Assembly (NCBI GenBank): GCA_964540725.1
Contig: CAZINU010000008.1
Span: 1 to 38,149 of the forward strand
Reading direction: 5' to 3'
From: JANJWP01 sp964540725
GTDB lineage: Bacteria > Patescibacteriota > Gracilibacteria > BD1-5 > UBA2023
Length of the DNA: 38,149 bases
Part shown: one piece after another, positions 1 to 9,599 of the stretch
How the letters are laid out: every line of letters begins with the position of its first letter
Position numbering within the stretch: the first letter of the stretch is position 1
Made by a program: the position numbers and the translations under genes
Notes under the pieces: generated by a model
Seen by the model: only the letters and a program-made list of their open reading frames with translations
Told to the model about the DNA's origin: nothing
Databases searched by the model: none

Positions 1-53
1 CATATTACCGCACAAATCCGTACCGGGTGTCCGCTTTTATTTTAGAACTTTTG
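1..53. repeat. Terminal inverted repeat, left copy (53 bp)
   Basis: The first 53 bases are the exact reverse complement of the last 53 bases (38097-38149). The match ends abruptly after position 53. It may be the outer end of a repeated element, such as an insertion sequence present in inverted orientation on both sides, where the assembly stopped. The housekeeping genes inside argue against this being the end of a linear plasmid or phage. Confidence 0.9.
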
Positions 54-125
54 AAACGCGGCCCTTTTTTGCGCGCTTTCGGAAACTGTGGTGTAATGGA
101 AGCGCATTTTTACGAAGAACGAACC

Positions 126-1091
126 ATGAGCCTGGAAAAATCGGATACTTCACCGCTTCGCTCGGATGACGCTTTGTCCCAAAAGTGGGCGGACGTCCGC
201 CGCGGCGGAGATCTTCTGTCGCGCGAACAACGGGAAACCGTCGCCTCCGCACATTCGCAGCAGTGCGAGGCGTTTAAGAAAACTTTGGAGGAAGGTTTGG
301 CGAAGGGGGTCGACGTTCGATCTTCGTCCGAGTACGATCGACTGAAAGGGCTGTTCGCCACGTATCGGATCCTTCCGCCCCTGGGCGACACGCCCTTCGA
401 ATCTCTCAACGACGGCGTCGGGATAACCCTGAAGAACGTCGGCGGGCTTTTGAAGGTGTACAATAACCCGGATTCCGCGCACCCCCATTCGGCGTGACCC
501 GTTACGAGGGAGGTCGGGGAGATACGGAACGGAAAATTCGTGACGACCGCGACGTTTACGTCCCTGTTGTTCCGGGATCCGGACGATCGGACGGACAATT
601 CCCCGGTTCCCCAGGGGGTTTCGGAATGCGGTCCCGAGGCGAAGCCGCAAGACTTGAAAAACGAAACCTTCCCCGTTCAATTGCCGAGCGCCCCAAAACC
701 CTCCGTTCCGCCCGTCCCGGAAAAACCCGCGAAAACCCCGAAATCGCCCGTCCCGGCAGCCGCGAACCAGTCGGCCGTCAGAAAACCGGAACGGTCCCCG
801 GGAAATCCGTCGGAAAACTCCGCTGAAAATCTCGTGGCGTACGAAGTGCGGGAAGGGGATTCCCTTTGGAAAATCATCAAGAAACAGTACGGATTGTCGG
901 ATAAGCCCGAAGATGCCAGGCAGGTCGGAAACATTTTGGAACTGATCCGGTCGAACGAGAAGAACGCCGGCCTGATACGGGGGCCCGAATGCGTAATATT
1001 CGCCAAGGATACGATTTTCTTGCCAAAAGAAGGGAGTTTTTCGTACGGATGACGCCCTCCGGAACCGTTCCGGCTCGTCGAGAAGAAATAA
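126..1091 (+). CDS. LysM-domain protein, Pro-rich linker
   Basis: A protein of about 321 residues read in code 25. UGA codons at 495-497 (residue 124) and 1050-1052 (residue 309) are read as Gly, and the stop is TAA at 1089. Residues about 1-150 are charged and unrecognised, about 165-235 are rich in Pro, Lys and Ser, and about 237-300 form a LysM-like module (VREGDSLWKI, later IFLPKE). LysM domains bind peptidoglycan or related N-acetylglucosamine polymers, so a cell-wall role is inferred, although I see no signal peptide. The ATG at 126 is chosen as the first plausible start outside the terminal repeat; ATG 96 in the same frame is an alternative. There is no clear Shine-Dalgarno sequence. 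The TAA abuts a strong hairpin terminator. The domain call is fairly safe; the function of the N-terminal half is unknown. Confidence 0.75.
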
Positions 1092-1126
1092 AAAACGCCC
1101 CCGTTCGCAAGATTGGGGGCGTTTTT
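1091..1126. terminator. Bidirectional terminator between convergent genes
   Basis: A perfect stem with 12-base arms (AAAAACGCCCCC at 1091-1102 and its complement at 1115-1126) and a 12-base loop, with an A-run on the left and a T-run on the right. It lies between the LysM gene (+) and the glycosyltransferase gene (-) and can serve both. Confidence 0.9.
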
Positions 1127-1139
1127 ATAAATCCGGCGT

Positions 1140-2297
1140 TTATTTTTGGTCGGCATTCTCCCCGAGCGCCGCCCGGTACTCTTCCAGAATTGCGCCCCCC
1201 ATGTCGTCCCAAGAAAAATCCTTGACCCGGCGGACCCCCTTCTTCACGAGCGACCCCCGAAGTTTCGCGTCGGAAAGGATCGACCGGAGCCGGTCGGCCA
1301 ATTCGTCGGTCCGGAGAGGGTCGAAGAAGAGCGCGTTCCCTTCTCAGGCAACTTCAGGGAGGCTCGAGCTTTTCGAACAGACCACCGGAATTTCGGCGGC
1401 CATGGCTTCGAGCACCGGAAGTCCGAAGCCTTCGTAGAGCGAGGGGAACGCGTAGGCCGTCGCGCCCCGATAGAGCGCCGGAAGGTCGGCTTCGTCGATG
1501 AATCCCGGCAACTTTACGCGGCCGGAAAGCGAATTTCGAATGATGGCGTCGCGCACGTCGGAATATCCCGGATCTTCTTTTCACGAAAGGACGAGATCGG
1601 TTTCCGGAAATTCTTCCGCAATGAGGGCGAACGCTTCCACGAGCCTCGGAAGGTTCTTATGTTCGCGAAATACCCCCGTGGAGAGCAGATAGGAATTTTT
1701 GAGCCCGAGCTTCGTGCGTATCCGGTCGATTTCGGAGGGGTCGACCGCCTTCGAGAATCGGGAAACGTCGATGCCGTTCGGAACGACGCGGATTTTCGAC
1801 TCGTCGACGTCGAGAACTTCGACGATGTCCTTTTTCGTGTATCCGCTCACCGCGAAAATCTTCGCGGCCCGGTGCGCAACGGCACGGATGACCGTTTGGT
1901 AGGCGAAACGGTGGAAACTCCCCGTCATTTTTCGTCCCGGATAGAACGACAGCGTGAGGTCGTGGATGGTGACGACCGATTTTCCGAAGTACGCGAGTGG
2001 CGCGTTGAAATGCGTAAAATGCATGAGGTCGAGCCGTTCGGCAACGATCGCGGCCGGAAAAAGGATCTGTTCCTTCCAGGAGTAGTGCCGCGCATCCACC
2101 CGGACCTTTCGGAAATTCGGCGCATCCACGTCGCATGCGGCCATGCCCTCCTCGGAAAGGAAGAGGACGTAATCGTGTTCGCGGTCGTGTTCGGCCAGGT
2201 AGCCGACGAGTTTTTCGACCACGGCGCCAATGCCGGTGAACCGCGCCCCGTACATTCGGCAGTCGATCCCGATGCGTTTTCTTGCTGCGTTTTCCAT
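1140..2297 (-). CDS. GT4-family glycosyltransferase
   Basis: A 385-residue GT-B fold glycosyltransferase of the GT4 type. These retaining enzymes transfer a sugar from a nucleotide-sugar to a glycan or lipid acceptor on the cytoplasmic side of the membrane. The N-terminal half begins RKRIGIDCRMYG and contains HFTHFNAPL and VVTIHDL, typical of the acceptor domain. The donor domain has VPNGID, STGVFREHKNLPRL and the ExFGxxxxE signature EGFGLPVLE. UGA codons at 1581-1583 (residue 239, in LVLSGKED) and 1344-1346 (residue 318, in LPEVAGEGN) fall exactly where this family carries glycine. The start is ATG 2297 and the stop is TAA at 1140-1142. A TATACT -10 element at 2319-2324 precedes it. The acceptor and sugar cannot be told; a cell-surface polysaccharide is likely. 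Confidence 0.9.
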
Positions 2298-2318
2298 GCG
2301 TTTCGTTAGAATGCCCGA

Positions 2319-2347
2319 AGTATAGCCATTTCCCCGCGCTTTCAAAA
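2319..2347 (-). promoter_or_regulatory. Promoter of the glycosyltransferase gene
   Basis: On the minus strand, TATACT lies at 2319-2324. The -35 is either TTGAAA at 2340-2345 (15-bp spacer) or TTTTGA at 2342-2347 (17-bp spacer). The -35 region overlaps the start codon of the divergent DUF167 gene, so the two starts are packed back to back. Confidence 0.55.
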
Positions 2348-2610
2348 TGCTCGAAACGCTCCGTGCCCAGATGGCCGAACCGCACGCCTGCCTCCGTCTC
2401 AAGGCGGTTCCGAAATCGGCAAAGACCGAAGTCGTCGCCCGAATGGCGGACGGAACTTGGAAAATCCGCGTCGCGGCGGCTCCCGAAAAAGGGCGGGCGA
2501 ATGCCGAAATCCTCCGATTCCTCTCGGAAATTTCGAATATTCCCGAGAAGCGGTTCGATATCGTTTCGGGCGCGTCCGACGCGTTCAAGCTCGTAAAAAT
2601 CCGCCCGTAG
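2347..2610 (+). CDS. DUF167 (YggU-like) family protein
   Basis: An 87-residue protein matching the DUF167/YggU family: LRLKAVPKSAKTEV, then KIRVAAAPEKGRANAEI, FLSEISNIPEKRFDIVSG, and a Lys-rich end. The APPxxGKAN-like loop is characteristic. The family is small, widespread and of unknown biochemical function. The start is ATG 2347 with no Shine-Dalgarno sequence, and the stop is TAG at 2608. No UGA occurs inside. The TAG sits in the stem of the following terminator. It is convergent with the giant gene downstream. Confidence 0.85.
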   Translation: MLETLRAQMAEPHACLRLKAVPKSAKTEVVARMADGTWKIRVAAAPEKGRANAEILRFLSEISNIPEKRFDIVSGASDAFKLVKIRP

Positions 2611-2620
2611 GCGGATTTTT
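2595..2620. terminator. Bidirectional terminator overlapping the DUF167 stop codon
   Basis: 11-base arms AAAAATCCGCC at 2595-2605 and the complement at 2610-2620 with a CGTA loop, and T-runs on both sides. It serves the DUF167 gene (+) and the giant gene (-). Confidence 0.85.
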
Positions 2621-2647
2621 ACTTCCTGCATTTCAGGGAAGGCATCC

Positions 2648-5600
2648 TTATTCTCTCGCGCTCTTCGCGCGCACCAGAAGTTCGCCGAGCTTGAGCAGAT
2701 CGTCCCCGGAGGCGGTTTCTCGATCGAGGATGTTCAATACTGCCACCGCGCCTTCCGGCGGAACCGCGGACATGACGGCATCCTTGAGCGCTTCGTTTTC
2801 CCGTGCTTCCCAGGCCTCGGAGCCGATTTTCGCGAATACGAAATAGTCGGGAACGAACGGCGGGGTTTCGAGCGATTCGGGAAACTCCCCCGATTCTTTC
2901 GCTTTGGAAAACTGGGTTTCGAGCCGTTCGGCAATCCACGTCCCGTCCTGAAGGTCTGCGGAGACGGGAACGTTGAAACTTTCGAGCGTGTCGATCATTC
3001 GATTGAAGACTTCGCTCGCGTAGGCGTTGACGGCGTCTTGCCCGTACCGATTGAACAATTCCGAAGTCAAATCGTCCGATGCTTCCTCCGTATCGATCGC
3101 TTCCGAAATCGCGTTCGAAACCGGCATCGTTTCCGAGGGGTGGGGCGATTCCGGGGCGGCGTGTGCGTCCGATCATCCATCGGTCGGCTCGGGAACGCGC
3201 GCCAGTTTGCCGTTCATGGCGGCTTTTCCGACGTACCGAAGGTCGCTCGGCCACCAAATTCCGAGCCCCTCGGTCGAAAGGAGCCGATGGATACGCCGGT
3301 TTTCGGGAAGCGTCGAGCGGAATCGTTCCCCGCGTTTCAGGGCTTGTCGGATTTCCTGTCCGAGTCGCGTTTCGAGTTCGTCCGTGTGAACGAGGTCGAA
3401 ATCTCGAATTTCGTCGAAGTTCTGGGCGGCTTGGAAAAATTCGTACGGTTCCAATTCTTTGAGTCGGGCGGAGATTTTTTCCAAAGCCCAATCGCCGTTC
3501 TCGACGTCTTTCGGAATTTCGATGCCGAGATTTCGGAGATATTCGGCAATGATGTGCGAACGGGCCCACGCATGTCGCCGGATGTCGGATTCGAATTCGG
3601 CGAAGGTGCCGTCCGCCGTCCGACGGTTTTCGGGTTCGGAGGTTTCGGAAACGTCCGCTTCCCGGGCGTCGCCTTCCGGAGGGAGGGGTTCCGATTCGAC
3701 GGAAACGCTCGTCTCCCCCCTTGCTTCCATCACACCTTCCGCAACGGAAGCGGACGAGGATTGGGTCGGTGCGGAAGCGCTTGGGGCAACGCGCGCGTTT
3801 CCGTCCGGAATCGAAGAAACATGCGGAAAAGCGGACCGTGTCGGCGGCGGGGTTGGCGCCGGTCCCGAAGGGGGGAGATCGGTTCCGCTTTCCGATCCAT
3901 TATTCGGACCTTCGTTCGGCATCGGCCGGACGTTCGGTTCTCCGGCGGGCCTCGCGGAGTATCCGAGCACTTCGTCGGAGCTCGTTATAACGCGCTCGCG
4001 CACCGTTCCGGCCCTCGGAATCGGCGTATCGGCGCCATTCATGAACCGTTCGAAATCACGTTCGAGCCAAGCTTCGTACGCGTCGCCTTCGAGCCACTTC
4101 GGGTCGGCCGATTCGGCCATGCGGAATCCCCGGTTCATGAGGTCGATCATCCACCCCTTCGTCTCGACGCGCTGCATGCCGTTCGGACCGTCGTCTTTCC
4201 ACCAGTCCGAACTGACCTTTCGGGGAATGACCTTCATGAAGTTCCAATGGAGTTCCCGGAAAAGGGCCATTTTCGTGGCCCGATTTTCGTCCTCGTTTTC
4301 GGAATAACGGGCATTTCTAATGACGTCCAGGTTTTTGACGAATTCTCCGAACGCGTAGATGTCGCCGGCGTTATTCAATTCGCCCGGTCCGCTCTGGAAG
4401 GTAACGAGCGAAACCGTTCGCTTCGCGTTCAGGAGCGCCCAGTTCGCGTTGTCGGCGCCGTAGAGCCCCATGCTGGCTTCGGCATCGTCCGCCTTCGTAT
4501 CGTCGAGTTCGCCGGAAACGATCGAACGGTAGGCGGCGAGCTCCGGATCGTAGTTTGCCGATTTCGGATCTTTCGATCGGAGGAAGATGACGGGTTCCGA
4601 CGGCTGTATGAGGAGTTGTTTCGTCAGCTTGTCGCCGTTCGCGTCCCAAAACGCCGCGGCTTTTTTGATGAGGAAATTCGAGAATCCGATCTTTTTGATT
4701 TCCTCGCCGTACTTCCTTTGATTGTCTTTGCTTAACTCCCCAGCCATAAGTTCCCGAAGGAGGGCGAAGTCGTCGCCGCATCCGTTCATGACGGCGAGTT
4801 TCTCAACGACGTTTCGGAAGAGTTTCTGACGGTACGGATCTTGGATGAACAAGAGGGGCGGGTAGGTGTGTCCCGCGTCGAACATTCCCGTGAATTTTTG
4901 CAAAAGCGAGGAATGGACACCGTCGCGAATGTTCGTCGCCGCGAAGAGGAACGGCAGCTTCATACGGTCTTTCAGCGGTCCGGGCTTATTCCACGATTCT
5001 TCCATCGCGCCGATGGCGTGGGAATATTCCTGATCGTTCACGATTTTTCCGTACGCGTACGTGAGGCGGTCGGCGTACGTCGGCCACTCCTGAGCTCCTT
5101 TTCCCCCGTTCTCTTTCTCCTCCCGCGCACCCTTTTCCCATCGGTCTTTGACCATTTTCCAGTAGGCGGGATTCAGGTGGAGTTCGCTATACCGAATCTT
5201 CAGCCATTCGTGAATCACGAATTCTTCGGTAATTTCGCGACCGTTGTATTTCACCCGAAGTTCCGCCCGGAACGCCTCCTTTTCCGCCTTGCTTCCGGGA
5301 AGCCGCATGAAGTAGATCCACGATCCCTCGAGATCCTTCAGCGCTCCGACGTAGAGATTTCCATGTTTTTCGAGCATCGTACAAATGCTCGCGATAATTT
5401 CGTTCGGAGTGGAATTCTTTTCCATGAGCCAGGCGCGAATCTGCAGTTGCCGTTTTTGCGGAGGATTCAGCGCTTGAAGGTGCTCGATGTCTTCCTCGAG
5501 CATTTTCTTGTCTTCGCCGTTGAGTTCGCGTTCGAAATCGACGAGCCATTCCTTCGGGAAGAACGGAATTTTTCCGGCGATGGCGAGGGCGGCATGGGCG

Positions 5601-7981
5601 CTGTGGTGCTTGCTCGAATGTTCGAGCCGATGCTTGACGACGTCGGGAATTTTCATGAATCCCTTCACGATGTCATGCCAGCTCGCGTGATGGAAGAGCC
5701 CCTTGAAGAAGCTCGACGTTTCGAACGGCGTTTCCTGAATTTCCTCGATCTTCGGGGCCTTCGGGGCATGGTATGGGTGAAGCTTCAGTTTTTCGAGCAT
5801 CAGGTGGAGCGCTTCGGGCGACCGCCACCGGGACGCTCCGACCGCCTTGACGCTCCCGTCTTCCATGACCGGTTTTCCGTCTTTGTCGACGACGGTCGCG
5901 CCGTTTTTATCCTTTTTCGGTTGGGGCTTCTTAAAATCTTCGATAAGACGGAACATAACCGATCCGTCCTCATGGACGTCGGTGATTTCGAGCCCCTTCC
6001 CTTCGCCGTTCACGAAATATCGGACGCCCTCGTAATCGGCGTCGTACTGACGGTCCTTCAGCGCGATTTTCCCCGGCTTCCCGTCCTTTCCCGGAAGGGC
6101 GACCAAATCGGCGAAATCGCGTCCGCGGTCACCCTGCGACTGGGCTTGCAGCACGTCGCCCGCCGTTTCGAGGCTGCCCTTGATGCGGCGCGCTCCGATG
6201 TCGTCTTCGCGGAAGAGGAGAAAGAACGATTCGAGCGAGTAGGTTTCTTTCGTTCCGAGCGTATTGCGGATGACGATTTTTCCGTTCGTCTCCCGACCGT
6301 TCAGGTTCGTGGGCGCGGCGAAATCGACCGTTTCGACGACGGTCGCGAAGTTGTAGTGGGCGTCGGACGGTTTTCCGACGACGAACGACATGCCCGGTTT
6401 CAAGGGGGAACCGGCACCGTCCGGGTCGACCAAATCGAGCCGTTCCGAGAGTTTGGCGACGTTTTCGAACGGAACTTCGCCGTGGATTTCGGTGTTTTCA
6501 ATGTCGTCGCGAACCTTTTTCTGATGGTTGCGGAATTCTTCGGACGAGTAGACGCTTCAGGATTTGCACTTCCCCAGGAGTCGGTAGAACTCAGCGTAGG
6601 AGAGGTTTTCCGAAGAAAGGGGGACGCGCCCGAACGATTCGTCGTAGAATGTCACGCTTACGCTTCGGTCGTTCGGTTCGTCTTTCCAAGGTCCGATTTC
6701 CAGGCGGATTTCCCGAGGACCCCCGGGGGTGTCGACCGTCCCCACCAGGTATTTCGCCTTGGAACCGGAGAGGTAGGCGGGGTCGGCCAGGTCTTTCAGA
6801 TTCTGGATTCCGCCCTTCTTCGGATCGGCGGGCGTGAGTTTTCGAACGGTTTCGGCCATGAAATTTCCGGCCATCTTCCCATCTTTGTCCGCTTCCACTT
6901 CGAACGCCCCGTCGATGCTTTCGACGACGTTCCGGTACCCGCGTTCGGCCTCTTCTTTCAGTTTTCCGGCGAGTCGCCCAGTGAGCGTAACGTCGGAAAC
7001 GAATCCGTTCAGTACGGCGTCGGGAAGGTCGTCGACGTGGACGGGCAGGTCTTCGGGGCGAATGGACTTGAGAAGTCATACGCGCTCTTGTTCCCCGAGC
7101 TCTTCCCAGGTATCGCCGAGAGACCGCTGAACGGCCTTTTCGAGCGTGCCGGCCGCTTCCGCTTTCGTTACGAACCCCTTGTCGACGAGCGCCCCGAGGT
7201 TCGAATTCGGAATGAGGGCCCGTACGAGGATTTTCCGATCCTCCGGATTTTCGAATTCGGCGATGATTTCCTGGGCCTGCCGGTCCGTCAATCGGCCCGA
7301 AACGATGGCCTTTTGCCAGGTCGCGAGCTTTTCGGCCCGTTCCGCCGCTTGTTCGGGAGTGTCACCCGACTTTCGGACGTCGATTTTCGACAGGTGTTCG
7401 AGCCGGGAGGAACGGGGCGGGAGGGTCTTGGGGCGATTGAGGGCCTCCCAAAGGAAGCGCTCCCGGGAGTCGGCATTCGCGAGAATTTTTCCGAGTTCGG
7501 CGGACGAGAGGTTCCGAACGGCGTTCCGAACGTTCGTCCCGACGTTTTCGGGAATTTGGAATTCCCGTTCGAGGGTTCGGACGAGCGTTTCGGAGCGGGA
7601 TTCCACGAGAATGCGCTCCTTCGCGATTTCTTGGATGAGGACCGACCGGATGACGCCGCAGGCTTTCGCCGGATCGGCCGCCTTCTTCGCGAGTTCTTCG
7701 AAATCGGCGGCGCACCGGCCTTCGATTTTGAGGGGGCGGCCGTTCTCCGCCGGCGTTACCGAAATGAGACCGCGGCCGTCGGGCCGCGATTTGACGGCGT
7801 CGAAGAGACGTCGGATTTCCGTCGACGAGCCCGCCTTTTTCGCGACGAACGCTCGGGCGGCCGATTCGAAATCGGCATCTTTCGGCTTCTTGTCGCTCCG
7901 GTTGTTCGAGTTTTTCGCGTTCTGGAGGCTTCCGTCCGGATTTTCCGACGGAGGGGTTTCGCGATTGTTCGGCGTAGCCAT
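2648..7981 (-). CDS. Giant protein of unknown function (~1,777 aa)
   Basis: One continuous frame of 1,778 codons when UGA is read as Gly at 7076-7078 (residue 302), 6557-6559 (residue 475) and 3173-3175 (residue 1603). The stop is TAA at 2648. All pieces are in the same frame with no indel. I recognise no domain. It is acidic and largely hydrophilic, with no signal peptide or membrane span that I can see. Residues about 1-35 are polar and Asn/Pro/Ser-rich. Residues about 1340-1460 are low complexity (Pro, Ser, Gly, Glu) and probably a linker. The rest looks globular, with many Trp, Tyr and Phe. The start, ATG 7981, lies 36 bases after the -10 element of a near-consensus promoter. It stands alone in its transcription unit. 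A standard-code gene caller would break it into at least four ORFs. A role in host interaction or cell structure is conceivable but only a guess. Confidence 0.85.
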
Positions 7982-8016
7982 CGGTCTCGTTTGAATGGGA
8001 AGGTAAAATCCCTTCG

Positions 8017-8045
8017 AGTATACCAGTTCCGTTCCCGTTTGACAA
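8017..8045 (-). promoter_or_regulatory. Near-consensus promoter of the giant gene
   Basis: On the minus strand, TTGTCA at 8040-8045, a 17-bp spacer, and TATACT at 8017-8022. Transcription would start near 8010, about 30 bases before the ATG. There is no Shine-Dalgarno sequence in the leader. Confidence 0.8.
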
Positions 8046-8079
8046 ATTCCGGCGCAATGGAATTTTCATAGGACCGAAA

Positions 8080-8302
8080 ACCCCTCCGCCGTTTTTCGGG
8101 GAGGGGTCTTGGGACATTGCCCGGACCGTTGTGATCCTATTTTGTATCCCTGGGTGCGTTTTTTCGCTTCGGAGCGCTACTGGCCTCCTCCGCGTGGTGG
8201 CCGACGGGAATCGGAACGTCGTCCGTTCCTCTCCGCTCGGGCCATAGGGAGCGTGTGAGTGTAGAGAAAAAATCTGGATCAGATGCACGCGAGGGGCAAT
8301 GC
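8080..8302 (-). ncRNA. Candidate 6S-like structured RNA with own promoter and terminator
   Basis: On the minus strand a promoter (TTGCTC at 8331-8336, TATACT at 8309-8314) predicts +1 at G8302. The first bases pair with a segment 180 nt downstream: 8294-8301 with 8115-8122 (8 bp). Two further nested long-range helices follow: 8276-8280 with 8133-8137, and 8240-8247 with 8177-8185. The apical part holds GGAAC/GTTCC and CGCT/AGCG hairpins. The closed rod is about 188 nt and is followed by a GC hairpin (arms at 8081-8087 and 8100-8106) and a short U-run. A rod of this length closed at its 5' end is the architecture of 6S RNA, the RNA that mimics an open promoter and binds RNA polymerase. I find no SRP GGAAGCAG loop, tmRNA tRNA-like end or RNase P core motifs. 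The RNA gene is better supported than the 6S identity. Confidence 0.55.
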
Positions 8303-8308
8303 GGGGCG

Positions 8309-8336
8309 AGTATACGGCGGTTTTTTTAAGGAGCAA
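8309..8336 (-). promoter_or_regulatory. Promoter of the 6S-like RNA
   Basis: Minus strand TTGCTC (8331-8336), 16-bp spacer, TATACT (8309-8314). The predicted +1, G8302, is directly adjacent to the first base of the closing helix, as expected for an untranslated RNA gene. Confidence 0.65.
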
Positions 8337-8390
8337 GATGAATTGGACGGAAGGGGGTAGGTCTGTCTCCGACAAAAAATCGATTCCTAT

Positions 8391-8413
8391 AAAAAAACGG
8401 AGCCGAAGCCCCG
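8391..8413 (-). terminator. UUCG-type intrinsic terminator
   Basis: On the minus strand a 6-bp stem CGGGGC/GCTCCG (8398-8413) with a TTCG tetraloop, followed directly by seven T. It ends the transcript of the small gene 8427-8711, whose UGA lies 13 bases upstream of the stem. Confidence 0.85.
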
Positions 8414-8426
8414 AATATGGCGCCAT

Positions 8427-8711
8427 TCATGCACCGTTTTCCTGAAGGTCTCGCCGGTGGGCGATGTTGCGTCGGCGTGCCAAATCGTTCAGGTACGCCG
8501 TTTTTTCGTCCCCGGTCATGGCACACATCGCGAACGCGTCAGTATCGAGCGAAGGATGGAATTCATCTTTGCGGACCCAGAGCCGGTACCAGCGAAGCAC
8601 GACGTGTTTCCTCCATTGGCAACGCAGGTCGAATATCGCGAAGCTGACGTCATAGCGCAAGCAAGCGGCGACGTTTTTGATTTTTCGGACGTATTTGCGG
8701 ATCGGAACCAC
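8427..8711 (-). CDS. Small Shine-Dalgarno-led gene of unknown function, ending at UGA
   Basis: 94 codons from GTG 8711, preceded by a perfect AAGGAG (8718-8723) at 6 bases spacing. The protein is basic and Trp/Arg-rich (WRKHVVLRWYRLW) with a polar end (ARRRNIAHRRDLQ); I recognise no family. The frame has no internal UGA and reaches TGA at 8427-8429. If UGA were Gly here, the frame would run through the strong UUCG terminator at 8391-8413 and for more than 1 kb, antisense of the ncRNA promoter region and beyond, with no TAA or TAG. So either UGA terminates this gene or its message is non-stop. The SD, the sensible protein sequence and the terminator together argue that it is a real gene. Confidence 0.6.
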   Translation of the reverse strand: MVPIRKYVRKIKNVAACLRYDVSFAIFDLRCQWRKHVVLRWYRLWVRKDEFHPSLDTDAFAMCAMTGDEKTAYLNDLARRRNIAHRRDLQENGA

Positions 8712-8915
8712 CGTCGTCTCCTTTTTGGTCGAATGATGACGGCGGGAGGATATTCGGATTTCGTTGGATGGCAAGAGGGATTCTTCCTCGCAGGCCGAAT
8801 GCCGGCTCGGACTCCTTGCCTGCGAAGCCAAATCGTTGGCTTCGCACCGAATCGCCGCCGTGCGGACGATTCGGAAGGCGGCGGCTTCGAATCCCCCATC
8901 CGGTTCTCCCCACGG

Positions 8916-8955
8916 AACAATAAAACGCCCCCCAGTTGGGGGGCGTTTTATTGTT
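8916..8955. terminator. 40-base perfect palindromic bidirectional terminator
   Basis: 18-base arms that match perfectly around an AGTT loop. They consist of an AT outer part and a GCCCCCC core, giving a T-run on either strand. No gene clearly ends at it on the plus strand. It may be a leftover insulator between the small gene 8427-8711 and the tRNA block. Confidence 0.8.
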
Positions 8956-8957
8956 CA

Positions 8958-8977
8958 TGGCGGAGAAGGGGGATTCG
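8958..8977 (-). repeat. Partial duplicate of the tRNA-Ser 3' end (att-like)
   Basis: These 20 bases match 9164-9184, the 3' end of tRNA-Ser including CCA, with a single-base indel in a G-run and in the same orientation. The copies are 206 bp apart. Duplicated tRNA 3' ends are the classic footprint of tyrosine-recombinase integration. No recombinase lies between the copies, so only a scar would remain. Confidence 0.6.
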
Positions 8978-9128
8978 TTTCCCGAAAGTGTCGCGCCGGC
9001 TCCGCCGGACGCTCGCTTCGGGAAACGCCTTGCCGCGGGAAGCCGCGAATAGCGGCTTCCTTCCGGACTCGCGCTTCGCGCTCGTCCGTGCGGCGGCGGT
9101 TTCTCACCCCCCTCCCGCGTGAAAACAA

Positions 9129-9154
9129 AAAAATCACCCTTTCGGGTGATTTTT
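9129..9154. terminator. Terminator downstream of tRNA-Ser
   Basis: AAAAATCACCC and its complement around a TTTC loop. On the minus strand it lies 10 bases beyond the CCA end of tRNA-Ser and carries T-runs. Confidence 0.8.
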
Positions 9155-9163
9155 GATTTTCAC

Positions 9164-9254
9164 TGGCGGAGAAGGGGGGATTCGAACCCCCGATACCGGA
9201 GACCGGTATACCAGATTTCGAGTCTGGCGCATTCGACCACTCTGCCACCTCTCC
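9164..9254 (-). tRNA. tRNA-Ser (anticodon CGA)
   Basis: A complete type II tRNA on the minus strand. The acceptor stem is GGAGAGG with the matching 3' strand, the long variable arm is GC-rich, the anticodon loop reads CTCGAAA (anticodon CGA, codon UCG), the T arm has GGTTCGAATCC, and CCA is encoded. A terminator follows at 9129-9154. Confidence 0.95.
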
Positions 9255-9512
9255 ATTGGTCTTACACTTTTTCGTATACGTAGCATCCGGCTTCATCGCT
9301 CCACTTCCGTACGAATGACGGACGAGGGCGGATGATGAATTCTTCCGGAGTCCGTCCTTCGATTGCTTCGGAGACTCGCCTTGCCGTATTTCCCCATTCG
9401 GAACTTACTCCGAAAGAACGATGTTCCCCGCCCAATCACACCTTCATGACGCGTTGAATCGTTTTCGCCGTTAACATGACGGTGACGGGTTACGTTTCGG
9501 AACGTTCTTTCT

Positions 9513-9599
9513 TGGTGCCCCAAGCGGGAATCGAACCCGCACTCCGTTGCCGGAAAGGGATTTTGAGTCCCTCGCGTCTACCAATTCCGCCATCGGGGC
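9513..9599 (-). tRNA. tRNA-Leu (anticodon CAA)
   Basis: A complete type II tRNA on the minus strand. The acceptor is GCCCCGA, the D arm has TGGTAGACGC, the anticodon loop is CTCAAAA (anticodon CAA, codon UUG), the T arm has GGTTCGATTCC, and CCA is encoded. It is separated from tRNA-Ser by 258 bases in which I see no gene. Confidence 0.95.

Larger units (their letters stand above)
8712..9163. other. Gene-free stretch of dense hairpins
   Basis: No coding frame here looks real. Instead there are many inverted repeats: TGCGAAGCCA and its complement (8821-8846), a 40-base palindromic terminator (8916-8955), TTTCCCGAA/TTCGGGAAA enclosing a GC-rich inner stem (8978-9025), GGAAGCCGC/GCGGCTTCC (9038-9060), and GCGC/GCGC within GGAC/GTCC (9065-9087). 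Near 8958-8977 a copy of the tRNA-Ser 3' end occurs. The pattern resembles REP-like palindrome clusters or the remains of an integration at the tRNA. Confidence 0.6.

Noticed and set aside
4841..8071. Plus-strand open frame of over 1,000 codons antisense to the giant gene
   Set aside because: Arg/Phe-rich shadow composition, no promoter or start signal. The minus-strand frame has a near-consensus promoter and a globular-looking sequence.
8080..8302. SRP RNA, tmRNA or RNase P RNA as the identity of the minus-strand RNA
   Set aside because: No GGAAGCAG-type SRP loop, no tRNA-like CCA end or tag frame, and no RNase P core motifs.
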